Counted from the first letter of the stretch, positions 1 through 7,428 are shown. The stretch is 13,960 bases of DNA from an uncultured Oscillospiraceae bacterium (GCA_944385595.1 CALWXY010000193.1:1-13960); one strand, 5' to 3'. Numbers and translations: made by a program. Notes: generated from the sequence alone by a model not told the origin.

Positions 1-675
1 TCCGAGGAACGGGGGATAGAGGTTCAGCCCCACGACGCCGCCGCTCGCGGCAATGTCGCGCAGCAGCTCATCCGGCAGATTGCGCGGCACGCTGCACACC
101 GCGCGGCAGTCCGAGTGGCTGGCGAGCACCTTGGTGCAGCCCAGCTCGAGAACGTCGCCAGCCGTTTTATCGGAGGCGTGCGAGAGGTCAATAAGCACGC
201 CCAGCTCGCCGCATCTGCGCACGAAGCTGCGCCCGCGCTCGGTGAGCCCGCCGCAGCTGTCCGCGGCTGCGCCGCAGAGCGCGTTGTCGCTGTTCCAGCA
301 GAGGTGGATTATCCTCACGCCCAGCGTGTATGCGCGCTCAAGCTCCTCCTCGGAGCAGTCTATAAGCTCCGCGCCCTCTATCGAAATAAGCGCCGCCTGT
401 CTGTTCGAGGCAAACGCGGCCTTGATATCGGCGTGTGAGCGGCAGAGGCTCACCATGTCGGAGTTTATCTCCAGCTCGCGCAGCAGCTTTTCGAATGTGC
501 CGCGGGCTTTTTCACGCTGATTATCGCCATGCTGCCACACAGCGTAGACCTGGCCGCGCGGGGCATAGGCCGAGCCGCGCTCGAGGTCGGTGTGGCAGGA
601 GTTTTTTCTGAGCGGCTCGCCGCCCTCGTAGATGGCGAAGGCGGTGTCACAGTGCGCGTCGAACAAAGCGCCCAT
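1..675 (-). CDS. Membrane dipeptidase, peptidase family M19 (partial, C-terminus outside window)
   Basis: Seen: 225 codons are open from an ATG at 675 to the left edge with no stop. The product reads as a renal-dipeptidase-like zinc peptidase. The five expected metal ligands are recognisable: H8 and D10 in DAHCD, E100 in ISIEGAE, H166 in IDLSHASD and H187 in ASHSD. The segment RAVCSVPRNLPDELLR (191-206) followed by GGVVGLNLYPPFL is typical of the family. Known: M19 enzymes hydrolyse dipeptides, often including mixed L,D-dipeptides, and usually have about 310-400 residues, so roughly a third is missing here. No signal peptide is visible, which suggests a cytoplasmic enzyme. The start follows the RNase J stop by one base and its ribosome binding site (GAGGTG) lies inside the last RNase J codons, so translation is probably coupled. 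It is the last visible gene of the rpe-recR-rnj unit. The substrate cannot be told from sequence. Confidence 0.93.
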   Translation of the reverse strand, partial: MGALFDAHCDTAFAIYEGGEPLRKNSCHTDLERGSAYAPRGQVYAVWQHGDNQREKARGTFEKLLRELEINSDMVSLCRSHADIKAAFASNRQAALISIEGAELIDCSEEELERAYTLGVRIIHLCWNSDNALCGAAADSCGGLTERGRSFVRRCGELGVLIDLSHASDKTAGDVLELGCTKVLASHSDCRAVCSVPRNLPDELLRDIAASGGVVGLNLYPPFLG

Positions 676-676
676 A

Positions 677-2335
677 TCACACCTCGGTGATGACGGGGAT
701 AATCATGGGGCTGCGCTTAGTGGTCTTGTAGAGGTAGCCGCTGAGGTTGGTCTTGACGCGCGACTTGATGGTGGCCCAGTCGCTTATCTTCTGCGCGTGG
801 CAGCTCTCGAGGCTCTCGAGCGTGACGCGGCGCATCTCGTCCATCAGGCTCTCGGACTCCTTGACGTACACGAATCCGCGGCTTATGATGTCCGGCCCGG
901 ATATGAGGCTGTTGTCCTCGGCGGAAAGGGTCATGACGACGACTATCATGCCGTCCTGCGCCAGAAGCTGTCTGTCGCGGAGGACGACGGAGCCGACGTC
1001 GCCGACGCCCATGCCGTCGACAAACACCTTGCCCGCCGTGACCGCGCCGCCGAGCTTAATCTTGCGCGGAGTGACCTCAATGATGCGTCCGTTCTCGCCG
1101 AGGACTATATTGGCGGGGTCGGTTCCCATCATCTGGGCCAGAGCGGCGTGCTTGCAGAGGTGGCGGTGCTCGCCGTGGACGGGGACGAAGAATTTGGGCT
1201 TCACGAGGGCGTGGATGAGCTTGAGCTCCTCCTGGCAGGCGTGGCCGGAGACGTGCAGCTGGCTCATGCGCTCGTAGATGACCTCGGCGCCTTTGGAGAA
1301 CAGCTCGTCTATGACTTTGGTGATAGTGCGCTCATTGCCGGGGATGGCGGAGGCGGAGATGATGACCCTGTCGCCCTCGGTAATCTCAATCTGGCGGTGG
1401 CCGGAGAAGGCCATGCGGTAGAGCGCGCTCATGGCCTCGCCCTGGCTGCCGGTGGTTATGATGGCGACCTTGTTTTTGGGGAGGCCGTTAATCTTGTTCA
1501 TATCGACTATGACGCCGTCAGGCACCTTGATATAGCCGAGGTCCTGGGCCACACGCATGACGTTTTCCATGCTGCGGCCTGTGATGCCGACCTTGCGCTT
1601 ATATTTGTAGGCGGCGTTGATTATCTGCTGAAGTCTGTGGACATTGGAGGCAAAGGTGGTGACTATGATGCGCTTGTCGCAGCCCTTGAACAGCTCGTCG
1701 AAGCGCGCGCCGACCTTGCGCTCGGAGTCGGAATAGCCGGGCCGCTCTACGTTTGTAGAGTCGCAGAGCATGCAGAGCACGCCCTCCTTGCCGAGCTCGC
1801 CGAGGCGGGCGAGGTCGGTCATCTCGCCGTGTATGGGGGTGACGTCTATCTTGAAGTCGCCGGTGTGGATGACCTTGCCTATGGGCGTGGTGATTGCGAG
1901 GGCGACGGCGTCGGGGATAGAGTGGTTTACGCGGATGAACTCCACCTCGAAGCAGCCGGCGTGGAAGCTCTCGCCGGCCTCAAGCGTGACTATTTTGGTC
2001 TTGTCGAGCAGGCGGTGCTCCGCGAGCTTGAGCTCGACCAGTCCGGCAGTGAGGCGCGTGGCGTAAATGGGCACGTTTATCTCGCGCAGGATGTAGGGCA
2101 GGGCGCCGATATGATCCTCGTGGCCGTGGGTCAGCACTATGGCGCGTATGCGCTTTTTGTTCTGCACAAGGTAGCTGATGTTGGGGATGACGACGTCTAT
2201 GCCGTACATATCCTCGTCGGGGAAACCCATACCGGCGTCGACGACGATGATATCCTTGCCGTACTCGAATACGGTGATATTTTTGCCTATCTCGTCGAGA
2301 CCGCCGAGGGGTATGATTTTGAGTTTGTTTGCCAT
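677..2335 (-). CDS. rnj: Ribonuclease J (metallo-beta-lactamase/beta-CASP RNase)
   Basis: Seen: 552 residues, close to the usual 555 of RNase J. The N-terminus carries the metallo-beta-lactamase metal site HGHEDH (H70, H72, D74, H75), with later ligands in RVNHSIPD (H138) and HTGDF (D160). The beta-CASP part contains GSQGEAMSALYRMAF and VHGEHRHL, and the C-terminal domain ends in TKRSPMIIPVITEV, all standard for the family. Known: RNase J has 5'-3' exonuclease and endonuclease activity and is central to mRNA turnover and rRNA maturation in bacteria lacking RNase E. It acts in the cytoplasm, often as a J1/J2 complex; which paralogue this is cannot be decided here. The frame stays open upstream to about 2419, but ATG 2335 is chosen because AAAGGAGA lies a few bases upstream and the protein then begins exactly like the family (KLKIIPLGGLDEIGKN). 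It follows recR after a 181-base gap holding two hairpins and is directly coupled to the M19 dipeptidase. Confidence 0.97.
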   Translation of the reverse strand: MANKLKIIPLGGLDEIGKNITVFEYGKDIIVVDAGMGFPDEDMYGIDVVIPNISYLVQNKKRIRAIVLTHGHEDHIGALPYILREINVPIYATRLTAGLVELKLAEHRLLDKTKIVTLEAGESFHAGCFEVEFIRVNHSIPDAVALAITTPIGKVIHTGDFKIDVTPIHGEMTDLARLGELGKEGVLCMLCDSTNVERPGYSDSERKVGARFDELFKGCDKRIIVTTFASNVHRLQQIINAAYKYKRKVGITGRSMENVMRVAQDLGYIKVPDGVIVDMNKINGLPKNKVAIITTGSQGEAMSALYRMAFSGHRQIEITEGDRVIISASAIPGNERTITKVIDELFSKGAEVIYERMSQLHVSGHACQEELKLIHALVKPKFFVPVHGEHRHLCKHAALAQMMGTDPANIVLGENGRIIEVTPRKIKLGGAVTAGKVFVDGMGVGDVGSVVLRDRQLLAQDGMIVVVMTLSAEDNSLISGPDIISRGFVYVKESESLMDEMRRVTLESLESCHAQKISDWATIKSRVKTNLSGYLYKTTKRSPMIIPVITEV

Positions 2336-2475
2336 ATTATTCTCCTTTGACCGGGCTCTTTTGGGCAAAGCAAAACACAGCCCCGCCTGGTATCCGCCGC
2401 GTCCTGAAACACGCGGCACATCCTGGCGGCGCCGGCTCCACGCCCGTAGTGCAGCCCATATTGATTTTATGTATA

Positions 2476-2505
2476 GCCGCAGCGCGGCATGGCGGCGAGG
2501 CCGCC
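2476..2505 (-). repeat. Two adjacent GC hairpins between recR and RNase J
   Basis: Two perfect inverted repeats lie side by side: GCCGC-AGC-GCGGC (2476-2488) and GGCGGC-GAG-GCCGCC (2491-2505). On the minus strand they begin 11 bases after the recR stop codon. Neither is followed by a T-run, so a classical intrinsic terminator is unlikely. They could slow RNA polymerase or mark an RNA processing or stability boundary between recR and rnj. The rest of the gap (2336-2475) shows no gene and no convincing promoter. Confidence 0.5.
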
Positions 2506-2516
2506 TTTAAGTCAAT

Positions 2517-3119
2517 TTAAAGCTCGCGCCGTCCCTCCAGGGCGCGCACGAGTGTGGCGTCGTCTGCGAACTCGAGGTTCGAGCCGACGGGTATGCCGTA
2601 GGCGAGTCTGGTGACCTTGACGCCGAAGGGGCGCAGGAGGCGGGAGATGTACATGGCTGTGGTGTCGCCCTCGGTGTCAGGGTTGGTGGCCATGATGACC
2701 TCGCTGACGCCGCCGTCGGCGACGCGCTTCACCAGCTCGTTAATCTTTATATCGTCGGGTCCTATGTGGCTGAGAGGGGAGAGGACGCCGTGGAGCACAT
2801 GGTAGACTCCGGTATACTCGCGGCTGCGCTCTATGCTGAGCACGTCGCGCGGCTCGGCCACGACGCAGATGGTGCTTTTGTCGCGGCGCTCGTCGAGACA
2901 GACGGCGCATTTCTCGCCGTCGGTGAGGTTCTGGCAGACGGGGCAGCAGTGGACACTGCCGCGGGCCTGCATGATGGCCTGTGCAAAGCTCTCCGCCTCG
3001 CCGTCCGGCAGGGAGAGGACGTGGAATGCGAGGCGCTGCGCGCTCTTGCGGCCTATGCCGGGCAGGGCGGCGAAATGGTCTATGAGGTTTTCGAGAGCAG
3101 CGGGAAACACAGATGCCAT
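2517..3119 (-). CDS. recR: Recombination mediator protein RecR
   Basis: Seen: 200 residues, the usual RecR length (about 198). The order of parts is as expected: an N-terminal helix-hairpin-helix with LPGIGRKSAQRLAFHVL (19-35), a four-cysteine zinc finger (C59, C62, C71, C74), and a Toprim domain beginning near ICVVAEPRDVLSIE. The motif VYHVLHGVLSPLSHIGPDDI, characteristic of RecR, is intact. Known: RecR works with RecO (and RecF) to load RecA on SSB-coated single-stranded DNA during gap repair. The start ATG 3119 gives the family N-terminus. Its ribosome binding site, AAGGAG, sits 12 bases upstream, which is longer than usual, but no in-frame alternative start lies closer. Only 19 bases separate it from the rpe stop codon, so the two are almost certainly cotranscribed. 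It is more often found beside dnaX and a YbaB protein; neither is seen in this window. Confidence 0.97.
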   Translation of the reverse strand: MASVFPAALENLIDHFAALPGIGRKSAQRLAFHVLSLPDGEAESFAQAIMQARGSVHCCPVCQNLTDGEKCAVCLDERRDKSTICVVAEPRDVLSIERSREYTGVYHVLHGVLSPLSHIGPDDIKINELVKRVADGGVSEVIMATNPDTEGDTTAMYISRLLRPFGVKVTRLAYGIPVGSNLEFADDATLVRALEGRREL

Positions 3120-3138
3120 TTGAAATTCAAGCTCCTTA

Positions 3139-3789
3139 TTAACTGTTGCGTATGGCCCTGATGGCCGCCGCGCGGTCGCTCTTGCCGAAGACGGCGCTGC
3201 CTGCGACCAGGACGTTCGCGCCCGCTTTTTTGACCAGCGGCGCGGTGTTGGGGTCTATGCCGCCGTCGACCTCAAGCTCGCAGCCGGGGTTGACCTTGTC
3301 GAGCACAGAGCGCAGCTCGCTTATTTTGGGCAGCATATCCGCCATGAAGCTCTGTCCGCCGAAGCCCGGCTCGACGGTCATTACGAGCACGAGGTCGAGC
3401 ATACCGAGATACGGCGCGAGGACGGAGGCGGGGGTTTTGGGCTTGACGCTCAGGCCGACGCGCTTGCCCTCGGACTTGACTATGGATATGGCCTCGAATA
3501 TATCCTGGGGCTGGGCGGCCTCGACGTGGAAGACCACAAGGTCGGCGCCGGCGCGGCAGAATTCGCGCACATAGCGCTGGGGTCTGTCAATCATGAGGTG
3601 GACGTCGAGGAACATGGAGGTCGATTTTCTGAGCGAGGCGACGACGGGTATGCCTATGGAGATATTGGGGACGAAGAGGCCGTCCATAACGTCGACATGG
3701 AGCCAGTCGGCCTCGGCGACGGTCGCCACCTCGTCGGCAAGGCGGGCGAAATCGGCGGAGAGAATGGAGGGGGCTATTCGGGTTTTCAT
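3139..3789 (-). CDS. rpe: Ribulose-phosphate 3-epimerase
   Basis: Seen: 216 residues with a TIM-barrel sequence typical of Rpe. It starts with RIAPSILSADFARL. The metal and catalytic residues are recognisable: H31, D33 and D36 in HVDVMDG, H64 in DVHLMI, and D175 in EVDGGI. The glycine-rich phosphate loop VEPGFGGQ (139-146) and VLVAGSAVFG are present. Known: the enzyme interconverts D-ribulose 5-phosphate and D-xylulose 5-phosphate in the pentose phosphate pathway, in the cytoplasm. ATG 3789 is preferred over upstream in-frame starts because GGGAG lies 8 bases before it and the family N-terminus begins there. It is the first gene of the leftward unit, with its own promoter and a long structured leader. 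In many Firmicutes rpe follows rsgA; that gene is absent here. D-allulose-6-phosphate epimerase is a close relative, but Rpe is much the likelier role. Confidence 0.96.
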   Translation of the reverse strand: MKTRIAPSILSADFARLADEVATVAEADWLHVDVMDGLFVPNISIGIPVVASLRKSTSMFLDVHLMIDRPQRYVREFCRAGADLVVFHVEAAQPQDIFEAISIVKSEGKRVGLSVKPKTPASVLAPYLGMLDLVLVMTVEPGFGGQSFMADMLPKISELRSVLDKVNPGCELEVDGGIDPNTAPLVKKAGANVLVAGSAVFGKSDRAAAIRAIRNS

Positions 3790-3926
3790 TACAATATCTC
3801 CCTTTCGGCCTGCGAGGCACTCGGGGTGCCCGCGCGGCATAGGATAAAGCGGCTGCGTGGCGCGCGCCGCCGCCTTTATATATGGGGTCGCACCTGAGGG
3901 TGCGGCCCCAGTTGGCTACTATCACA
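3790..3926 (-). promoter_or_regulatory. Structured 5' leader of the rpe-recR-rnj unit
   Basis: Between the inferred transcription start (near 3927) and the rpe start codon lie about 137 untranslated bases with several inverted repeats. The first and strongest is TGGGGTCGCACC (3883-3894) with GGTGCGGCCCCA (3899-3910) around a TGAG loop. A second uses GCGGC/GCCGC arms with AAA/TTT outside them (about 3845-3879). A third pairs GGCAC with GTGCC nearer the gene. I do not recognise a known riboswitch or T-box. The second structure is followed by TTTATCCT on the RNA, which is a poor T-run, so attenuation is only a possibility. Confidence 0.4.
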
Positions 3927-3933
3927 ATTAGTT

Positions 3934-3962
3934 ATTATACATCCTTTTTGTGCCGCTTGCAA
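3934..3962 (-). promoter_or_regulatory. Sigma-A promoter for rpe operon
   Basis: On the minus strand, -35 TTGCAA (3957-3962) is followed by a 17-base spacer and a perfect -10 TATAAT (complement of 3934-3939). It lies in an AT-rich patch between divergent genes and points at rpe. The expected start of transcription is near 3927. Confidence 0.8.
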
Positions 3963-3989
3963 GTACTTTCAGCCCCGCCTTTGTCACTC

Positions 3990-4018
3990 TTGACGGTAGA
4001 GACCAAAAGTAGTATCAT
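3990..4018 (+). promoter_or_regulatory. Sigma-A promoter for the XpaC-TelA cluster
   Basis: -35 TTGACG (3990-3995), a 17-base spacer, and -10 TATCAT (4013-4018) point at the XpaC gene 60 bases downstream. The -35 elements of this promoter and of the divergent rpe promoter are only 27 bases apart, so the two may influence each other. Confidence 0.7.
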
Positions 4019-4077
4019 TATATGTATATCGCCGGGTTATATCACGCCGGGCGGCAACGATTTTGGAGGGCATAGCA

Positions 4078-4755
4078 ATGGCTCGTTCACGAAAGAGGAA
4101 AAAGCGGGCGTCCGTCGCGCCCATATATGTCTTCGGCATAGTCTGGGCCGTCATGGCGCTCACGCTTCCGATATACAGGCTCAACGTAATTCTGATTACG
4201 CTGGCCGTCTCTGCCGCCTGCGCGGCCGCCGCCATCCCCGTCATGGCGCGGCTCAACCCCCGCCGGAGCACTGTCGGGTCATCGAAGGAGGATCCGGAGC
4301 CGGAACCCGCCAAGTCCTACGGCGCGGAGATTGACGCCATCATCGCCGAAGGCCACACCGCCCAGAAGGAGATGGGCAGGCTCTACGCCTCCATCCAGGA
4401 CGAGAGCATACGCAAAAAAATCAACCGCATAATGGAGATATCCGACAAAATAGTGCAGGACGCCATCCACGACCCCGGAGACGTGCCCCAGATTACGCGC
4501 TTCCTCAGCTACTATCTGCTAACCACCATCAAGCTCCTCAACGCCTACGACAGAATGAGCAGCCAGGGCGTGCGCGGTGAGAACATCAGCGGCAGCATGG
4601 AGCGCATTGAGGAGATGCTCGACGCCGCCATCTCCGCATATGAGAAGCAGCTCGACTCGCTGTTCGCCAATCAGGCGCTCGATATTGAGACGGATATCCA
4701 GGTGCTGAACAACATGATTGCCCGCGAGGGCCTCGGCGAAAAGGATTTTAAATAA
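4078..4755 (+). CDS. XpaC family membrane protein (5-bromo-4-chloroindolyl phosphate hydrolysis family)
   Basis: Seen: 225 residues. A very basic N-terminus (RSRKRKKR, 3-10) precedes two closely spaced hydrophobic segments (about 16-33 and 36-57). A soluble, mainly helical region follows from about 80, with KEMGRLYASIQDESIRKKINRIMEI-type sequence and a later helical stretch ending near residue 220. Known: this layout and the helical pattern match the XpaC/PF10112 family, whose name comes from a phosphatase assay in Bacillus and whose real role is unclear. In Bacillus subtilis xpaC lies next to yaaN, a TelA homologue; the same pairing here supports the call. ATG 4078 is chosen because GGAGGG lies 7 bases upstream; the in-frame TTG at 4063 contains that ribosome binding site. 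It is the first gene of a four-gene plus-strand cluster; 47 bases separate it from the TelA gene. The positive-inside rule puts the helical domain in the cytoplasm. Confidence 0.85.
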   Translation: MARSRKRKKRASVAPIYVFGIVWAVMALTLPIYRLNVILITLAVSAACAAAAIPVMARLNPRRSTVGSSKEDPEPEPAKSYGAEIDAIIAEGHTAQKEMGRLYASIQDESIRKKINRIMEISDKIVQDAIHDPGDVPQITRFLSYYLLTTIKLLNAYDRMSSQGVRGENISGSMERIEEMLDAAISAYEKQLDSLFANQALDIETDIQVLNNMIAREGLGEKDFK

Positions 4756-4802
4756 TAATACCCGCTGTTTCCGCCAGACTATACACGAAGAGGATGATAT
4801 TC

Positions 4803-5960
4803 ATGGATGAAATGAAAAGCAGCTATGTCCCCAAGCTCACCCTCGACCCGCAGGGCGCCGCCGCGGCAGCCGCCGAGGCGAAGCCCGCTGAGTCCGCTCC
4901 CAAGACGGAGGCGCCGGTGGAGCGCCCGGAGCTTGAAAAGCTCTCCGCCGAGGAACAGGCCGCGGTGCGCGAGTTTGCCAGGCAGATAGACGTCACCGAC
5001 GCCGCGCAGGTTCTCAACTACGGCGCCGCCGCCCAGAAGAACATCGCCGATTTCTCCGGCCAGGCTCTGGGCAAGGTGCGCACTAAAGACCTCGGCGAGG
5101 TGGGCGACATGCTCTCCGACCTCGTCGTCGAGCTCAAGGGCTTCGACTTCGACGAGGAGGAGAAAAAAGGAATTTTCGGCTTTTTCAAAAAGGCCGGCAA
5201 CAAAATCGCCGAGCTGAAGGCCCAGTACGACAAGGCCGAGGTGAACGTCGACAAAATCACTGCTCTGCTCGACCAGCACTGGATTACCCTCAACAAGGAC
5301 ATCGCCATGATGGACAAGATGTACGACATGAACCAGGGCTACTACAAGGAGCTCACCATGTACATCCTCGCCGGCAAGCTGAAGCTCGAAGAGCTGCGCG
5401 AAAAGGATCTGCCGGAGCTCAAGGCCAAGGCCGAGGCCAGCGGCCTCCCGGAGGACGCGCAGGCCGCCAACGACCTCGCCAACACGATTGGCCGCTTCGA
5501 GAAAAAGCTCCACGACCTCGACCTCACCCGCGTCATCTCCATCCAGATGGCGCCGCAGATCCGCATGATTCAGAACAACGACAGCCTGATGGCCGAGAAG
5601 ATTCAGACCTCCATTGTGAACACCATCCCGCTCTGGAAGAGCCAGATGGTGCTGGCGCTGAGCCTGCAGCACTCCAAACAGGCGATGAACGCCCAGCGCG
5701 AGGTCACCAACGTGACCAACGAGCTGCTCCGCAAAAACGCCGAGGCGCTGCGCACCGGCTCCGTCGAGGTCGCGCGCGAGTCCGAGCGCAGCATAGTCGA
5801 CCTTGAGACCCTCAAGCACACCAACGAGCAGCTCATAGCCACGCTCGAGGAGGTGCGCCAGATTCAGGACGAGGGCCGCACCAGACGCGCCGAGGCCGAG
5901 GTCGAGCTTGGCCGCATCGAGGGCGAGCTCAAGCAGAAGCTGCTCGAGCTGCGCGGCTGA
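4803..5960 (+). CDS. Toxic anion resistance protein, TelA/YaaN family
   Basis: Seen: 385 residues, the normal size of TelA-family proteins. An alanine- and glutamate-rich variable N-terminus (to about 55) is followed by a long, mainly helical protein without membrane segments. Family-like stretches include GFFKKAGNKIAELKAQYDKA, the WITLNKDIAMMDKMYD region and IPLWKSQMVLALSLQHSKQA. The last 80 residues are strongly charged and coiled-coil-like. Known: PF05816 proteins are linked to tellurite and other toxic-anion or envelope stress resistance, but no enzyme activity is established. The start at 4803 leaves a normal 9-base gap after GAGG; the in-frame ATG at 4794 would touch that site and is unlikely. 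The gene follows the XpaC gene and precedes the LemA-like gene by 16 bases, so cotranscription is very likely. XpaC plus TelA is a recurring pair in Firmicutes, suggesting that they work together at the membrane. Confidence 0.9.
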   Translation: MDEMKSSYVPKLTLDPQGAAAAAAEAKPAESAPKTEAPVERPELEKLSAEEQAAVREFARQIDVTDAAQVLNYGAAAQKNIADFSGQALGKVRTKDLGEVGDMLSDLVVELKGFDFDEEEKKGIFGFFKKAGNKIAELKAQYDKAEVNVDKITALLDQHWITLNKDIAMMDKMYDMNQGYYKELTMYILAGKLKLEELREKDLPELKAKAEASGLPEDAQAANDLANTIGRFEKKLHDLDLTRVISIQMAPQIRMIQNNDSLMAEKIQTSIVNTIPLWKSQMVLALSLQHSKQAMNAQREVTNVTNELLRKNAEALRTGSVEVARESERSIVDLETLKHTNEQLIATLEEVRQIQDEGRTRRAEAEVELGRIEGELKQKLLELRG

Positions 5961-5976
5961 GACTGAGGTAGCTGAA

Positions 5977-6543
5977 ATGGCAATTTTGAAAAGACGTTCA
6001 GTCGCCATACTCATAGCCATTATTCTCGTCGCCGTCTCCACCAGCACCGGCGTCAAAATCTCGCTGGAGAGCGCCTCGCGCGACGTCGAGGAGCTGTTCT
6101 ACTCCGGAGTGGAGTACGATGGCTACCTGCACCCGAGCATCTACTCCCAGCTTGAAAAGCGCTCCGACGCAGCCAACGGCCTTTTGACCATAGGCCGCAA
6201 ATATGAGCTCACCGCCGAGTGCGACGACCTTGAACAGGCCCGCGAGTTTCTCGGCTACTCCGGCGGCCCCAGCAGCTACTACTACAACAACGAGGATCTG
6301 CAGAAGGCCTTCGACGTGCTGAAAAACGAGCTGAGCAGCTGCGAGCTCACCGAGCGCGACGCAAAGCTCGTCGAGGAGTACACCTCAATTTTCACAAACG
6401 CCGCCGGGGTGATAGCCGATTCCGGCTACAACGAGGCCGTGCGCGCCTTCTACCGCGACGTCATCTACCAGTTCCCGGCTGAATGGTTTTATTACAACAT
6501 GTACATTGACACTCCGAGCTACTTCGGAACTATGTGGTATTGA
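5977..6543 (+). CDS. Divergent LemA-like membrane-anchored protein
   Basis: Seen: 188 residues with a short basic start (KRR), one hydrophobic anchor (about 8-25) and a helical body predicted outside the cell. The last third reads like the end of LemA proteins: a helix with LKNELSSCELTERDAKLVEEY, then GYNEAVRAFYRDVIYQFPAEWF, matching the family pattern of a YN-x-AV helix followed by FP. The middle part, with a tyrosine- and asparagine-rich loop (SSYYYNN), is unlike typical LemA. Known: LemA genes often sit next to TPM-domain genes, and the next gene here is one; this context strengthens the call. The start ATG 5977 has TGAGGT 8 bases upstream and begins just before the anchor; longer in-frame versions run back into the TelA gene. 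Function is unknown; a role in envelope maintenance is inferred. If LemA homology fails, it is an unknown single-pass protein. Confidence 0.65.
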   Translation: MAILKRRSVAILIAIILVAVSTSTGVKISLESASRDVEELFYSGVEYDGYLHPSIYSQLEKRSDAANGLLTIGRKYELTAECDDLEQAREFLGYSGGPSSYYYNNEDLQKAFDVLKNELSSCELTERDAKLVEEYTSIFTNAAGVIADSGYNEAVRAFYRDVIYQFPAEWFYYNMYIDTPSYFGTMWY

Positions 6544-6545
6544 TT

Positions 6546-7421
6546 ATGACTTTTAAAAAACTCGCGGCGCTGCTCGCCGCACTCACGCTCTCGCTCACCG
6601 TCCTCGCCTCCGGCGCTCTGGCCGTCGTGGAGCCGACTGAGGACTTCTACGTCGCCGACTATGCCAACGTCCTCTCGCCGGAGACGGAGGAGCTCATAAT
6701 CAACTACAACGGCGCCCTCGAATACCAGTGCGACGGGGCGCAGGTTGTCGTCGTCACCGTCGACTACCTAGACGGCATGTACTCCGACGAGTACGCCGTC
6801 ACCCTGTTCAACGAGTGGGGAATAGGCAGCTCCAAAAACAATAACGGCGTGCTGCTGCTCCTCGCCGTCGAGGAAAACAAGTTCTGGCTGACTCAGGGCG
6901 CGGGGCTCAGCTCGGCGCTCACCAACAGCGACGTGAACAATCTGCTCGACAACTACCTCGCGCCCGATTTCGACGCGAAGCGCTACGACGAGGCCGTCAA
7001 AAACACGTTCATGCAGCTGCTCTACTGGTTTGACGACTACTACTCCGCAAATGTGGTGGCCTCCAACCCGGAATACCAGCAGCAGTATCCGCAGCAGCAG
7101 GCTTCGGGCGGCGTCTCTCTTCTCTCCGGCGCCGTGTATATGATAGTGATAATCGTCATCATCTCCAGCTTCACCTCCCGCGGCAGATATCACCGCGGCG
7201 GCGGTGGCGGATTCTTCTTCCCGTTCTGGCTCGGCACCATGTTCGGCCGCGGCTCGCGCCGCCCGCCGCATGACCGCTGGGACGACCACGACCACTGGGG
7301 CGGATTCGGCGGAGGCAGCGGCCGCGGAGGCGGCGGCTTCGGCGGATTCGGCGGCTTTGGCGGAGGCGGCGGCTTCGGCGGCGGCGGATTTTCCGGCGGC
7401 GGCGGAGGCGGACGCAGATAA
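6546..7421 (+). CDS. TPM-domain (YgcG-like) exported protein with glycine-rich tail
   Basis: Seen: 291 residues. A clear signal peptide ends in ASGALA (cleavage after about residue 26). A TPM domain spans about 34-165 (FYVADYANVLSPETEE, GVLLLLAVEENKFWLTQGAGL). A glutamine-rich linker, a membrane segment (about 191-209) and a long tail follow; the tail holds arginine, histidine and aspartate and then glycine-phenylalanine repeats up to the end. Known: TPM domains (PF04536) occur in YgcG-like membrane proteins with just such glycine-rich ends and near lemA genes; the plant relative takes part in photosystem II repair, and bacterial roles are unclear. ATG 6546 lies two bases after the LemA-like stop. 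Its ribosome binding site is weak, so translation probably depends on coupling; a GTG at 6534 in the same frame is a possible alternative start. The gene is followed 7 bases later by a strong terminator and closes the four-gene cluster. Confidence 0.9.
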   Translation: MTFKKLAALLAALTLSLTVLASGALAVVEPTEDFYVADYANVLSPETEELIINYNGALEYQCDGAQVVVVTVDYLDGMYSDEYAVTLFNEWGIGSSKNNNGVLLLLAVEENKFWLTQGAGLSSALTNSDVNNLLDNYLAPDFDAKRYDEAVKNTFMQLLYWFDDYYSANVVASNPEYQQQYPQQQASGGVSLLSGAVYMIVIIVIISSFTSRGRYHRGGGGGFFFPFWLGTMFGRGSRRPPHDRWDDHDHWGGFGGGSGRGGGGFGGFGGFGGGGGFGGGGFSGGGGGGRR

Positions 7422-7428
7422 GCAAAAT

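Noticed and set aside
632..2350. Long plus-strand open frame of 572 codons opposite RNase J
   Set aside because: It lies exactly antisense to a clear RNase J gene. Its product is rich in valine, aspartate and alanine with no family features, as expected from the reverse of GC-rich codons.
2336..2419. Upstream in-frame extension of RNase J
   Set aside because: The extra 28 residues are not family-like, and a good ribosome binding site precedes ATG 2335.
2510..2515. TTGACT on the minus strand as a -35 for RNase J
   Set aside because: No -10 element lies 16-18 bases downstream; the nearest TATACA is 34 bases away.
3883..3910. Stem-loop TGGGG...CCCCA as an intrinsic terminator
   Set aside because: No T-run follows on either strand, and there is no gene upstream on the plus strand to terminate.
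4779..6056. Minus-strand open frame of 425 codons opposite the TelA gene
   Set aside because: Repetitive leucine/valine/glutamate composition is typical of an antisense shadow, and the plus-strand TelA protein has family features and a ribosome binding site.
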